In this document: positions 51,201-56,200 of the stretch, one piece after another | Numbering within the stretch: position 1 is the stretch's first letter | Layout of the letters: the number at the start of each line of letters is the position of its first letter | DNA from: Ciona savignyi | Lineage: Eukaryota > Chordata > Ascidiacea > Phlebobranchia > Cionidae | DNA: 64,000 bases | Assembly (NCBI GenBank): GCA_000149265.1 | Contig: CH003098.1 | Span: 84,473 to 148,472 of the forward strand | Direction of reading: 5' to 3' | Notes under the pieces: model-generated | Databases searched by the model: none | What the model was told of the DNA's origin: nothing | Seen by the model: the letters and a program-made list of their open reading frames with translations, nothing else | Program-made: the position numbers and the translations under genes

Positions 51201-52291
51201 AGCAATGCAAGCAAACTCGTTGACACTGCATTCTTGAATGTGAGTGTCATTTCCTGGGCAATCATCAGGTTCACTTTTACAATAACGGGTCCGAGATTGC
51301 TCTCCTTTGCAGTTAGCCGAGCAGCTACTCCAGCCAGACCATGCGGACCAACCAGTACCTGGAAATGTTCATCATCAGAAATAATTTAAAGTAAAACATG
51401 AGAAGGCTCTGTTGCTTAATTAAACCACCCAACTAAAAAGTGAAATAGAATAACTTTTTATCCGAGAAATCGTCTAGGATATTTCAAATAGAACCTAAAC
51501 TTTGCCTATGGTAACTAACATGAACAAGATATGCATGAGCGGAAAAATAGTGGTTATATCTTGGGGGAAATTCTCAGACTTGCAAAATACAAATTACTCT
51601 TTAGCCTGTTATTTTTTTAGCAATTTTCTAGACTCCAACATATGTGCCCAATTTTTAACCATCTTTGTCAAACTTTAATCCAGTTACCTAGGAAAAGGTA
51701 CTAAAACCCAAGTTTTGTAAAACTGCTAGTTATCAAACGCACAACAGGAGGGTTTTGTCTATATCTGATATAATATAAATGGGATGAGTAGTACGGATTG
51801 CTAATAGAAACGTATTAGTTTATGCATGCAAAAATAAATACATTCTGTTTTCAATAAAGGCCAACCTAATTTGATCAGGAAACAAGGGCATCCGAAGGTT
51901 AGCAATTCCAAAAATATATATTACAATGTACACAGGTTTTACAAGTGATGATGGTTAATACGTGGTTGACACTCGTTAGTTTCACATGTTGATACTGTAT
52001 CTTGCATGAAGTAGAAAGTAAAATATCAAAATAGCATGGTGCACAACTCTTACCGCAAATTAGGCAACTTTTTCGGCACAAACTTCGAGCTCGGAATAAA
52101 TGGCATTTTCCCCACGTAACATAGTGTTCGCACACATCAGTCATAAGAAAATCGTAGCACTCCGGTACCAAGCCTGAACAGTTATTGTACCATAATAGGT
52201 ATTTTTTATTTATTATTTTACCTAAATTATCGTTCTTACCATATCCAACACAGATTAAAGCTACACCAAAGAAACAGATCCTAAAATCCAT
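12322..52291 (-). CDS. Giant mosaic receptor: ShKT, TSP1, LDLa, R-type and C-type lectin, kringle, Link and about 30 CCP domains on a polycystin-1-like five-helix membrane core
   Basis: About 89 exons (about 13.6 kb coding, roughly 4,500 aa) can be chained through this interval; nearly all junctions keep the reading frame with GT-AG sites. The start is ATG at 52289-52291, followed by a signal peptide. The stop is TAA at 12322-12324, with AATAAA on the minus strand at 12283-12288. I treat it as one gene because there is a single signal peptide, phases continue from block to block, and no terminal exon or promoter interrupts it. Uncertain joints are at 49358-49457, 38233-38843, 25620-26006 and 12818-13054, and a sequence gap lies in one intron. 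The product should be a surface receptor with a huge glycan- and protein-binding ectodomain. Function is unknown. It could still be two or more neighbouring genes; transcript data would settle it. Confidence 0.75.
14105..14365 (+). repeat. Old SINE copy in an intron of the giant gene
   Basis: The words ggattgcaggtttaaaactggttgctagctaatct, cttaactcagtggattaatgg, gataacaccccttggttatctc and atttttgg-ggataaatataaatatcctatcc follow the SINE order. Confidence 0.7.
15405..15600. repeat. Repeat family 2 copy (reverse orientation)
   Basis: The words aggtttggcggccacgtccgc, ttttaacgactgttcgtttttccgt, ttttcctgttcccatg and aaaaaatcaataaactaaaacta are the reverse complement of the order seen at 25385. Confidence 0.6.
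15617..16550 (-). CDS. Giant gene block 16: discoidin-like (F5/8 type C-like) domain and first transmembrane helix
   Basis: Exons 16419-16550, 16178-16365, 15874-16074 and 15617-15820. A galactose-binding-fold pattern is visible: NIWDGDPITSWRP, MTIYLGGLFIVK, GLRLGFSDDGKSFNR and VFRFTGFHDVAKFIQ, as in coagulation-factor 5/8 C domains. The last exon continues AQWAIVYPIDEI and then a hydrophobic helix PTILVCVVMCMILMTYSAV, followed by the basic/acidic KRDNLDRKS. The P-x-x-ID, helix and RRxDxxD order matches the region after the GPS in polycystin-1 proteins, but no GPS cysteines are seen. Confidence 0.7.
16575..16740 (+). repeat. Old SINE fragment
   Basis: The order gttgtgttcttggcaaggtgctc, cttaacccagtgaataataggtt, aacaccccttgagttttcccagtcgtaggg-ataaaacatgaac is that of the SINE 3' half. 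Confidence 0.65.
16954..30945 (-). CDS. Giant gene block 15: CCP domains 8-30, main sushi array
   Basis: Exons (high to low): 30789-30945, 30563-30663, 29992-30147, 29450-29544, 28821-28905, 28587-28696, 28311-28508, 27867-28250 (two CCPs), 27515-27703, 27099-27183, 26822-26970, 26164-26349, 26006-26085, 25620-25714, 25178-25363, 24147-24344, 23220-23417, 22650-22838, 22371-22583, 21809-22000, 20650-21036 (two CCPs), 20514-20595, 19907-20190, 18191-18376, 17774-17968, 17153-17249 and 16954-17093. About 23 four-cysteine CCPs are present, most with a GYW-x-x-x-G core and a W-x-PDP-x-x-x-x-C end, and almost all phase 1-1. Some are one exon, some split, some paired in one exon. The 26006/25714 joint is out of phase as I read it. 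Confidence 0.8.
17400..17640 (+). repeat. Old SINE copy
   Basis: Visible words are ggttgtgggattgaatttagcc, tggacatgatctcaatccagtggatt, acaacacactgcagttgatctggtaaatcgatggtgag. The copy is strongly diverged. Confidence 0.6.
18749..19835. mobile_element. TTAA-flanked piggyBac-like non-autonomous element (1,087 bp)
   Basis: TTAA at 18745-18748 and 19836-19839 flanks the unit. The ends ctctttccgtccc and the reverse complement of gggagtgaaagag form an inverted repeat with two mismatches in 13. TTAA duplication is the hallmark of piggyBac. Internal frames (for example 19128-19361) have no transposase resemblance. It lies in the intron between two CCP exons of the giant gene. Confidence 0.75.
24844..25144 (+). 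repeat. SINE, full length, 33 bases from a CCP donor
   Basis: The copy begins ccgaccggttagtcttgtg and ends tatcctatcctat. A CCP exon (25178-25363) lies just to its right. Confidence 0.85.
25385..25560. repeat. Repeat family 2 copy (full)
   Basis: It starts tttgtttagtttagtttatttt, contains gtttccacgatgaaaaca, aaaacggcaaaacgacag, gttagaacacgtctaaaaac and ends aattagacgtggccgctaaaccc. Copies at 32515 and 45430 share the order. Confidence 0.75.
25795..25985 (+). repeat. Old SINE fragment between the exons of one CCP
   Basis: The words tatacaacactgcaatagctttgataaccc, gaggtaatctgacgattgcc and ttccattcacgagg-ttaaacataaatat are SINE-derived. It lies in the intron whose flanking exons are out of phase. 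Confidence 0.65.
27285..27432 (+). repeat. Old SINE fragment
   Basis: The words ggcaaggtaattagcggacattgcctgaacccagtgga and caacacattaccatagcc with aggtaatctaatgatt keep the SINE order; ends are lost. Confidence 0.65.
29215..29380 (+). repeat. Old SINE fragment
   Basis: Traces such as gtcgctactagttggttgtgtccttgggc and the end ttatccctaagaataaataagaatatct are recognisable in SINE order. Confidence 0.55.
30789..31715 (-). CDS. Giant gene block 14: lectin-like (ricin-type) insertion between CCPs
   Basis: Exons 31453-31715, 31264-31394 and the start of 30789-30945. The text AIYLQWGSVSEVELSPDYGG, SLLCLAVVEIPVSVAS, LAICNETDIRQHWFCNQH has the LCL ... C ... Q-x-W pattern of an R-type repeat. It continues IIGMHGTLDYYITTNRDTW and CRYQSRHFQQKTSC. 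It splits the CCP array into two sections. The assignment is moderate because only one clear Q-x-W is seen. Confidence 0.55.
31765..32030 (-). repeat. Diverged antisense SINE
   Basis: The tail attcatgttttccccttgaatggg, the middle aacctattaatccactggg and gtgccttgcccaaggacacaagcgacctgctggcgacc are clear; the head is decayed. Confidence 0.75.
32214..35312 (-). CDS. Giant gene block 13: CCP domains 3-7 (five sushi domains)
   Basis: Exons 35165-35312 plus 34689-34749 (one CCP split in two), then single-exon CCPs at 34440-34628, 33472-33660, 32785-32988 and 32214-32384. Each has four cysteines and most keep the core C-x-x-GYW-x-x-x-G and a final W-x-PDP-x-C (DDGYWFERGLY, HHGYWFNHGLY, DDGYWVKPGQI). 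All outer boundaries are phase 1. The 32214 exon lacks the usual final tryptophan section. CCPs mediate protein-protein binding in complement regulators and many adhesion proteins. Confidence 0.85.
32515..32690. repeat. Repeat family 2 copy (full)
   Basis: The copy runs from tttagtttatttttttg-tttccatgatgaaaac through aacggcaaaacgacag and agaacacgtctaaaaac to tagacgtggccgctaaaccc. It is about 170 bp and nearly the same as the copy at 25385. Confidence 0.75.
33673..33946 (-). repeat. SINE, antisense, 12 bases upstream of a CCP acceptor
   Basis: On the minus strand the tail tatcctatcctattctactttacag runs into the acceptor of exon 33472-33660, so the SINE provides the pyrimidine tract. The internal region is partly replaced by cacaaagggaccaattcg-type sequence. 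Confidence 0.85.
33960..34395. repeat. Degenerate array of agataaacaggtggc-like words and a 20-bp triplet repeat
   Basis: From about 33990 to 34330 variants of agataaacaggtggctaa recur at uneven spacing. At 34350-34400 the unit ttttggttactttctga occurs three times. No coding frame. Confidence 0.65.
34779..35070 (+). repeat. SINE, full length, inside the intron of a split CCP
   Basis: A complete copy from ctggccacttggtctaacgg to aacatgaatatcccaacctatt. It sits between the two exons of CCP 3. Confidence 0.9.
35400..35595 (-). repeat. Old antisense SINE fragment
   Basis: The order aaataacctattctatatatcctaatttggtagaacccattaatgcactgggttcag and gtgccttgcccaaggatacaaccg is the reversed SINE 3' part. 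The tRNA-like head is decayed. Confidence 0.7.
35627..36443 (-). CDS. Giant gene block 12: Link (hyaluronan-binding type) domain and following segment
   Basis: Exons 36365-36443 and 36062-36215 give EAQEKCKERGAKLATEDQL, then CACSWGDGNVAYSVMR, CQPNPSKADAWCFK. This follows the Link module order (EA-x-x-C-x-x-x-GA-x-LA-x-x-x-QL; C-x-W-x-x-G-x-V-x-Y; the YDAYCF-like end). Exon 35627-35741 (AVWLDNATREG, DATKFICR) follows and leads into a CCP. Its donor appears to be GC (CAG|GCAAGA), a rare but accepted GC-AG intron. Link modules usually bind hyaluronan or other glycosaminoglycans; ligand here is not known. Confidence 0.7.
35815..36055. repeat. Degenerate tandem array (units near 27-35 bp)
   Basis: Words such as cacacagtcgagtcatctcatgc, agtgacctcatg, gcacctcttatacaca recur in order seven or eight times in an intron of the giant gene. 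Copies are diverged, so the period is approximate. Confidence 0.65.
37410..38416 (-). CDS. Giant gene block 11: short R-type lectin-like segment
   Basis: After the C-type lectin end, the frame continues LWRWVTPYHLFNEAQQLCLT into exon 37410-37605 (VDGSTPEDIEKSAMATKCD, NQFVGCQRHGHSSLKLL, FVDDVTEPWDKVQM). The LCLT and C-x-x-x-x-N-Q-F pattern resembles a single ricin-type repeat. The exon ends in phase 2 at a run of G, where the exact base is somewhat uncertain. Confidence 0.55.
38233..39006 (-). CDS. Giant gene block 10: second C-type lectin-like domain, middle and end (one joint unresolved)
   Basis: Exon 38843-39006 carries NGTLADLEDKVDFDFLKHM and VYWVGVKHYPKTP, a good domain centre. The end, GGCFTMVDANRLDDRCMFV and FVASRGC, lies in 38233-38416 after an acceptor (cctcag) that needs phase 0. 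The donor at 38843 gives phase 2. A putative exon between them (38417-38563) is open in one frame only, and that frame hits a stop in the next segment. An earlier phase-0 donor (TGG|GTGGGT) inside the previous exon would restore the frame. Alternative splicing, a sequence error or a lesion are all possible. Confidence 0.55.
39396..40162 (-). CDS. Giant gene block 9: CCP domains 1 and 2 and the start of C-type lectin-like domain 2
   Basis: Exon 39959-40162 encodes a CCP (TCHVIPESLHHSE, CLVGHWVAKG, CINGIWTPEPAAC). Exons 39615-39746 and 39396-39562 encode a second, atypical CCP (IVCSAIGFQVESAEL, YKCDGDMMAG, YRCNELGEWEKNP) and then a C-type lectin-like start, CQDGWEPFRQYCHKI with NFEEALLACQQH. 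The intron between the two CCP exons is a 15-bp minisatellite. Confidence 0.75.
39757..39948. repeat. 15-bp minisatellite gatgtgacatcacaa
   Basis: About twelve head-to-tail units with small substitutions (tgacgtca, tttgac, tatgac variants) fill almost the entire 212-bp intron. Both strands give open frames across it, which explains several false ORFs. Each unit holds a TGACATCA/TGACGTCA octamer. Confidence 0.95.
40193..40490 (-). repeat. SINE, full length, antisense, 30 bases from a CCP acceptor
   Basis: A complete copy from aggataggatattcatg to the reversed tRNA-like head (gcgacgcacttaaccgccagac). On the minus strand its tail precedes the acceptor of exon 39959-40162. Confidence 0.9.
40518..40785 (-). 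CDS. Giant gene block 8: third kringle domain
   Basis: Exons 40650-40785 and 40518-40591. Evidence is PECYRGIGMEYIGSWNITLEG, CISWKDHIDD, HNYCRNPTG and GPWCYIDEAASIRKSCPVPKC. Family features (YRG, CxxW, CRNP, GPWC) are kept, but the domain is short. It is phase 1 at both outer ends and leads straight into the first CCP. Confidence 0.85.
41089..42149 (-). CDS. Giant gene block 7: second kringle domain
   Basis: Exons 42045-42149, 41262-41376 and 41089-41212. Kringle landmarks are CVVTSGGINYYRGNAS, CEFWPESE, NYCRNPGIHSDFPWCFVRN and a final DECLIDYC. The intron between the first two exons holds a large 31-bp minisatellite. The intron at 41213-41261 is only 49 bases long, near the lower limit for this genome. 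Confidence 0.85.
41407..42015. repeat. 31-bp minisatellite, about 18-20 units, in a kringle intron
   Basis: The unit is acaacaatgacatcacaatg plus ataatgacata, repeated with small changes (aacaac, agcaac, agaaac variants). The centre also carries shorter units of 15-16 bases (aatgataatgacatcac). Every unit contains TGACATCA. Confidence 0.95.
42206..45898 (-). CDS. Giant gene block 6: long run of R-type (ricin-like) lectin repeats
   Basis: Exons 45751-45898, 45267-45367, 44701-44832, 44303-44432, 44040-44234, 43828-43982, 43518-43593, 43301-43371, 42804-42939, 42620-42740 and 42206-42310 form a continuous frame. Repeated beta-trefoil units are visible: LCLEAASAEPDALVTLQKCD with TQRWKADGK; CVTVRSN with ASRWIKMM; LCLTAEH with MQPCRGGEPKQSFHC; IRNIHNKMCLQ; and LRCLTAAQ with SCNVWDSNQHWTMF. 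The number of Q-x-W-like positions suggests about two or three trefoils. Exon phases vary here, unlike the CCP region. Binding partners are unknown; glycans are the family default. Confidence 0.75.
42325..42551 (-). repeat. SINE, antisense, filling most of a 309-bp intron
   Basis: The SINE lies in sense on the strand of the giant gene. Its TATCC tail ends 14 bases before the acceptor of exon 42206-42310. The intron (42311-42619) is largely the SINE itself. Confidence 0.85.
44855..45172 (+). repeat. Diverged SINE copy
   Basis: Recognisable parts are ttttaaccaaagggttggag, ggtcgctagttagtcag, tccttgggcaagac, aattaatgggttctacc and the end ggataaacataaataacctattct. A partial duplication of the 3' section (gaggtaatgtgatgattg) is also seen. 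Confidence 0.75.
45430..45560. repeat. Repeat family 2 copy
   Basis: The segment tagtttagtttattttttg-tttccacgatgaaaac followed by aaacgaaagttgttagaacacgtctaaa matches the copies at 25385 and 32515. This copy lacks the last third. Confidence 0.7.
46271..47348 (-). CDS. Giant gene block 5: first kringle domain
   Basis: The kringle is split over exons 47212-47348 (end), 46742-46845 and 46271-46379. Signatures are C-x-x-G-x-G-x-x-Y-R-G-T, TASGLECQKWNEDSPHE, HNHCRNPN and GPWCYTRSEKVEKEYCEIPQC. These are the kringle cysteines and the NPD/GPWCY core. The donor of exon 46742-46845 lies exactly at the end of a SINE (46443-46741), whose reversed tail begins the intron (GTAGGATAGG). Confidence 0.9.
46443..46741 (+). 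repeat. SINE, full length, whose end forms the splice donor of the kringle exon
   Basis: The element runs from the tRNA-like head (cggcccggttagtctggtgg) to the (TATCC)n tail and ends in tatcctac at the exon boundary. Read on the minus strand, the intron starts with GTAGGATAGGATATTC, all of it SINE. Confidence 0.9.
47212..48042 (-). CDS. Giant gene block 4: first C-type lectin-like domain
   Basis: Exons 47785-48042 and 47212-47348. The pattern CSDGWVTLKNARRL, then PGCFQLFTTPPRDYNDSKKVC and ELSNEFLVDLM, matches the start of a C-type lectin-like domain (cysteine, aromatic pair, helix with cysteine, long-loop region). The usual final WND and cysteine section is short or degenerate, and the second exon runs straight into the first kringle (VDCVLGPGFDYRGT). 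Calcium-dependent sugar binding is therefore doubtful. Confidence 0.65.
48214..48375 (-). CDS. Giant gene block 3: second thrombospondin type 1 repeat
   Basis: A single phase 1-1 exon encodes a TSP1 repeat with WTEWTSWTDCSATCVGG, a conserved Arg (HTRVC) and six cysteines ending CNGNRRC. The upstream intron holds the 100-base assembly gap, so a neighbouring exon could be missing from the sequence. Confidence 0.85.
48674..48773. other. Assembly gap (100 N) inside an intron of the giant gene
   Basis: Exactly 100 undetermined bases lie between the R-type lectin exon ending at 48976 and the TSP1 exon at 48375. The round number suggests a gap of unknown true size. Open frames drawn across it are meaningless. 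Confidence 0.99.
48976..50277 (-). CDS. Giant gene block 2: first R-type (ricin-like) lectin domain
   Basis: Exons 50157-50277, 49806-49908, about 49358-49457 and 48976-49111. Beta-trefoil lectin features are visible: FHLINIETGRCLEAEN followed by CDDAQLNQKWVCDD, which has the Q-x-W signature, and YLLVRLRKLTK. The acceptor of the third exon is ambiguous: phase-0 joining needs an AG about ten bases inside (gaag before TGT GAT GAT). R-type lectins usually bind galactose or sulphated sugars; whether this one does is not known. Confidence 0.7.
50432..52291 (-). CDS. Giant gene block 1: signal peptide, ShKT-like, TSP1, LDL-receptor class A
   Basis: Exons 52240-52291, 52054-52173, 51182-51358, 50750-50776 and 50432-50575. 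A hydrophobic leader (MDFRICFFGVALICVGYG) precedes a six-cysteine ShKT-like domain (CYDFL to CRKSCLIC). Next comes a thrombospondin type 1 repeat with WSAWSGWSSCSANC, the tryptophan pattern used for C-mannosylation, and RTRYC. A 9-residue mini-exon links it to an LDL-receptor class A repeat (CNETHFLC, VCDGYNDCPSGRDE), whose acidic residues are those that bind calcium in the family. All domains are extracellular. The ShKT fold occurs in many ordinary secreted proteins, so nothing here implies a toxin. Confidence 0.85.
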
Positions 52292-52368
52292 TTCATATTT
52301 CCAAAAATGTAGCGAAGTATCCTAGAGCGATTGCAGCAAAGATGAAATAGGTTATTTTCACTGTATCA

Positions 52369-52376
52369 TGACGTCA
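52369..52376. promoter_or_regulatory. Palindromic TGACGTCA (CRE-type) upstream of the giant gene
   Basis: The eight-base palindrome TGACGTCA lies 78 bases before the start codon, a position compatible with a core promoter. This octamer is the classical CREB/ATF site. Similar octamers are frequent in the introns of this gene, so the match alone is weak evidence. Confidence 0.25.
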
Positions 52377-52531
52377 TAAAATGTCGTCTGCCTCGCAATT
52401 TAGTTCAACATAGAAACATTGTAAAGAGGTAAAAACAATTCGTTTCCCAATATAAGAATAATTAATTAGAAAAACAGCTCAACTGTACATTTTCTCCTTC
52501 TTCCATCATATTTAATAAGCGGTAAGCGGTT

Positions 52532-52577
52532 AACCCGGAGATATAGAAACAAAAGTCTCTTGTTTATACAATTCCGG
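52532..52577. repeat. Imperfect foldback related to the hairpin at 59573
   Basis: The sequence cccggagatatagaaacaaaag pairs imperfectly with tctcttgtttatacaattccgg. It shares both arms with the perfect hairpin at 59573-59613, and both have ttaa next to an arm. Confidence 0.5.
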
Positions 52578-53278
52578 TTAAACTATCTGACTGGTCGCAA
52601 CAGAGAAAAGAAGTTAAAATAGCCTGTTGTACAACTATTCTATGCAGAGGTTTATAAAAAATATAGGTGGTTTTTTGTGAAAAAAGAAGGCCCCGGTTAT
52701 TTATAAAAAAATTATGGTGAATACCTCAATTTTGTTAAAAGAGGGATATAAAGTAATAATCGAGTTCAAGTAAGCATTGCCGTATTTACTCAATTGTTAG
52801 CCGCCCTTTATTGTAAGCCGCATGTGATAGTGATAAAAATTTAATGTAAGCCGCATTTACTGTATCGGTGCCTTGTTTAGACAGTGGAAGACATAGCATC
52901 AGACAAAATACTGTATCGGCCTAGCCACAAAAATAAGAGTCAATTAATTACGAAAGCAAAATAATTTTTATACAACAATTTTATTTTTAGTAAATTCTTC
53001 AGACACTGCAATGCAACAACAATTAATAAATTATACAAATAACAAAACACAGCACGCATATTATTCCACGGATTGATTTTGAAAGAGACCATTTATCTTG
53101 TCACCCATAGTCTGGTGATGGAAACTTTGGGACGCAAGACAGACAAATAGTGGCGAAATAAGTAGCACTCTGCAAACAAGTGAGTTGAATTGACTATTGA
53201 AGTGTGTTTAAAATTATATATCTGTACAGAACAAAGTTGAAAGATTAATGCATTATTATCTCCAAGGTAAAGATAATG

Positions 53279-56200
53279 TTATATGGGCAAACTTTGCGAC
53301 AAGTTATCAGAAATGTATTTAATCCGACGTTTCATTGAGCTTTCTTCCTCCATTGACAGTGGGGTCGTAAAACATGGGTCGGAAGTCAACCGGCGGCCTT
53401 TGAATCCTCTCTCATATATCTGGGAATTTGTATGCTAAATATTGATCAATACATTAAATAACATCAACATTTGGTGGATGATATATAGACACCCCGGTTA
53501 AAATGGTTTCTATGCAGGGTAAAATGATTCATAAACTGTGGAACTTATTTGGGTTTTTCGCCAGATAGAACTGATCTTTTAAAACATCTTAATTTCAAAG
53601 GGCTAGAACACAGTAATTGAATGCAAGAAACAAAAAAGTGCATCTGCATAAACTAACACAACATGAAAGACAAGAAATGGGACCTATAATGTAACAAATT
53701 CCAAACAAAACAATATAACCTTACATAACCAAAAAAATAATCTCCATCTCTACTTCCACAAGTCAAATCTTATGTTAAATTTTGACAATAATGACTCTAT
53801 CAGGCCCGGTGCTAGGAACCGCGGGGCCCAATTAGAAATGTGATGGCGGGGCCCCTACTCTTCATAGCAAAATTAATGAGTGTTTATATATCATAAAATA
53901 CATACCAGTACATACAAACTACAAAAATAGACATTTAATACTTGTTATAAAACAAATTAAAGGTAATGTGGCTGCTTATTTACGATATATTGAGTTACTT
54001 CCAAACATATCTATATATTGTTTAGCAACCATATTCATTATGACGTAACAGGCAGACACAGAAATATAAATTTGACTTATTTACAATGATATTATGAGAA
54101 AGAATATTATTTCACTTTTTATTTTACGTTTCAGTAGTATTTTAAACCTCGTAATACAGAAAGACCTCCGCTAGCGCGGGGCCCCTTCAAGGTGCGGGGC
54201 CCAATTTGATCTAATTGGTCAAATCGGCCTAAAACCGGCCCTGGACTCTATAACACTTAGTTTACCACATGTCACCAAGCACATGTGTTTATGCTTAAAT
54301 AATAGCCAATGGAGCATTGAAATATTTTATCTTTGGCATACAGTTGTACTCTTTTTAAGATTTTATCTATAAATGCAGCATTTTTTGTGTTTGCAAACCT
54401 GCAAAGCATCTGGTGGTGTCCGTCGTCTTACTTTTGATATCGCAGATATCGTAGATTCAGGAAGTAATACTCTAAATATCAGGTCATCCGATTTCACTAA
54501 TGGAAGATCCCTGTTTCACAATTACTTTAATTAGTTATTCACATACCAAAGTTATGATTATAGCGTCACAAGTCAATTCCTTTATTTGCTAATTATAATT
54601 ATTTTTTTTAACAATGATAAAATATGATATTACAACTACAACTTGTTTCCACTATCTACAAGTGACAACATCACACTTTCAGAAATGTTTATTATATGGT
54701 ATAGGATATAAAAACACAATGGTTGTTTAACACATCGTTAGATTAACTCAAAGCTATTGTAGTGTGATGTTTATGATTCAGACATTCCTTCAATTTGATA
54801 AAACCCCACATTCCACTGGGTTCAGGCAATATCTGTTAAGTGCCTTGCCCAAAGACACAACCAACTAGCTAGCGACCAGTTTAAAACCTGAAACCCATGG
54901 ACTGAAAGGTGATTAGTGTACCTACCGAGCTTATCTATCGGATATACCATTATAACATCACATACCCATAATTTTCGGTTATAAAGCACTGAAGATATAG
55001 ACAAACATCTTTTAATTGTCTTTCATCTTGAAAATAAACATAATCTGGGTCTTTTTCCGAGGAACCTTTGGGCCTCCATTTCCGCAGGTAAGACAGCATT
55101 CTGAAAATAATGATAAAACGTTCGGATTTGAGATGCGCTGCATAAAAATATGAAATCGCCTTTTGAAAGATGGATTTGATATTTCGAATGTTTTTGTTTA
55201 TAGTACTCATTTCATTCTTCTATCTATTCCATAATATTTCTAGATCAGTTTGTGATACCATATAACTGACATTGGAACAGCACTGCTTAAAAAAATATGG
55301 TTAACTTAAGGTCTATATGGTTGATCCATCTGACTGTTTAAGCAAAACATCATTATCATAATTATGAAGGCATGACATAATTGAGTTACATGAAAAGGAT
55401 GTTGACTAACCATTATTACTGTTGAAAAGTATATTTCTCACAGTCAGACCCACAATAAAACTCACCGTTTTGATTTTACTTTTTTGTTTAGAATATTCCT
55501 TAATAATTTATCAGTTTTCCCACTTATGATATGAGTTACAATCTTCTTGTTTTGACTGTTAAAGCATTTTAACGCTGCATTGTCTTTTTTTGATGTCACA
55601 GGTTTATTTGAAGTGCCGGGTTGATTTTGGAACACGGCCATGTCATTCTTGGAAGTGTTTAGCTTAAGTGACGTCGGGCTACCTGGTGTCATAGGGTTCG
55701 CTGGAGTCAAAGTGTCATCCGGGATTGTTGGGTTATCAATGGTGGACGGGTTACCGGAGGTCACATGGTTACCAGAGGTAACACAGCCTCCCACAGACAC
55801 TGCAACCAATGGATCCGATATACCAGTGTCATGCTCCAAACACTTTTGATAGCAAAGTGAAAGTCCATTGGAATTAAAATATTTATATACTTCCGTTTCA
55901 TTTTTAAACGGCCGGTTGAACAAGGAGTATGTATCAGCCAAATCAACAGCATTGTTGAACGAACTTAGATCACTTCCAGTCTAAAGGGAATATTACAATG
56001 TTAATTGTTAATGCTTAAATTGTAATCATGGCTTCTATGATTAGTACGGATTATTTGAAGCCTAAAGTGACTTTTGTTCATTTATTAACATTCAAACTTG
56101 CAAGAATCTAGTTACTTTTTACAGACTTGCACATTCGTTTTACGACAAGAACCGGGTTGATTAACAGATAAACATGGTCTTATTGTGCGCTTGAGCTATT

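Larger units (their letters stand above)
52300..53278. other. Region between giant-gene start and the PWWP gene 3' end
   Basis: This stretch should hold the giant gene promoter and the PWWP gene 3' UTR (minus-strand AATAAA at 52982-52987). A repeated word taagccgc occurs at 52797-52862 (tgttagccgcccttt, gtaagccgcatgtg, gtaagccgcattta), the kind of pattern found at transposon ends. No additional gene is seen. Confidence 0.5.

Noticed and set aside
52054..52173. ShKT domain as evidence for a toxin gene
   Set aside because: The fold is common in proteases and adhesion proteins, and here it is one small domain of a giant receptor.
12322..52291. Identification as a Ciona s-Themis (PKD1-like sperm self-recognition) gene
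   Set aside because: The membrane part is polycystin-like, but no fibrinogen-like v-Themis partner gene is seen nearby and the sushi/kringle ectodomain does not fit what I know of s-Themis. Kept only as a comparison.
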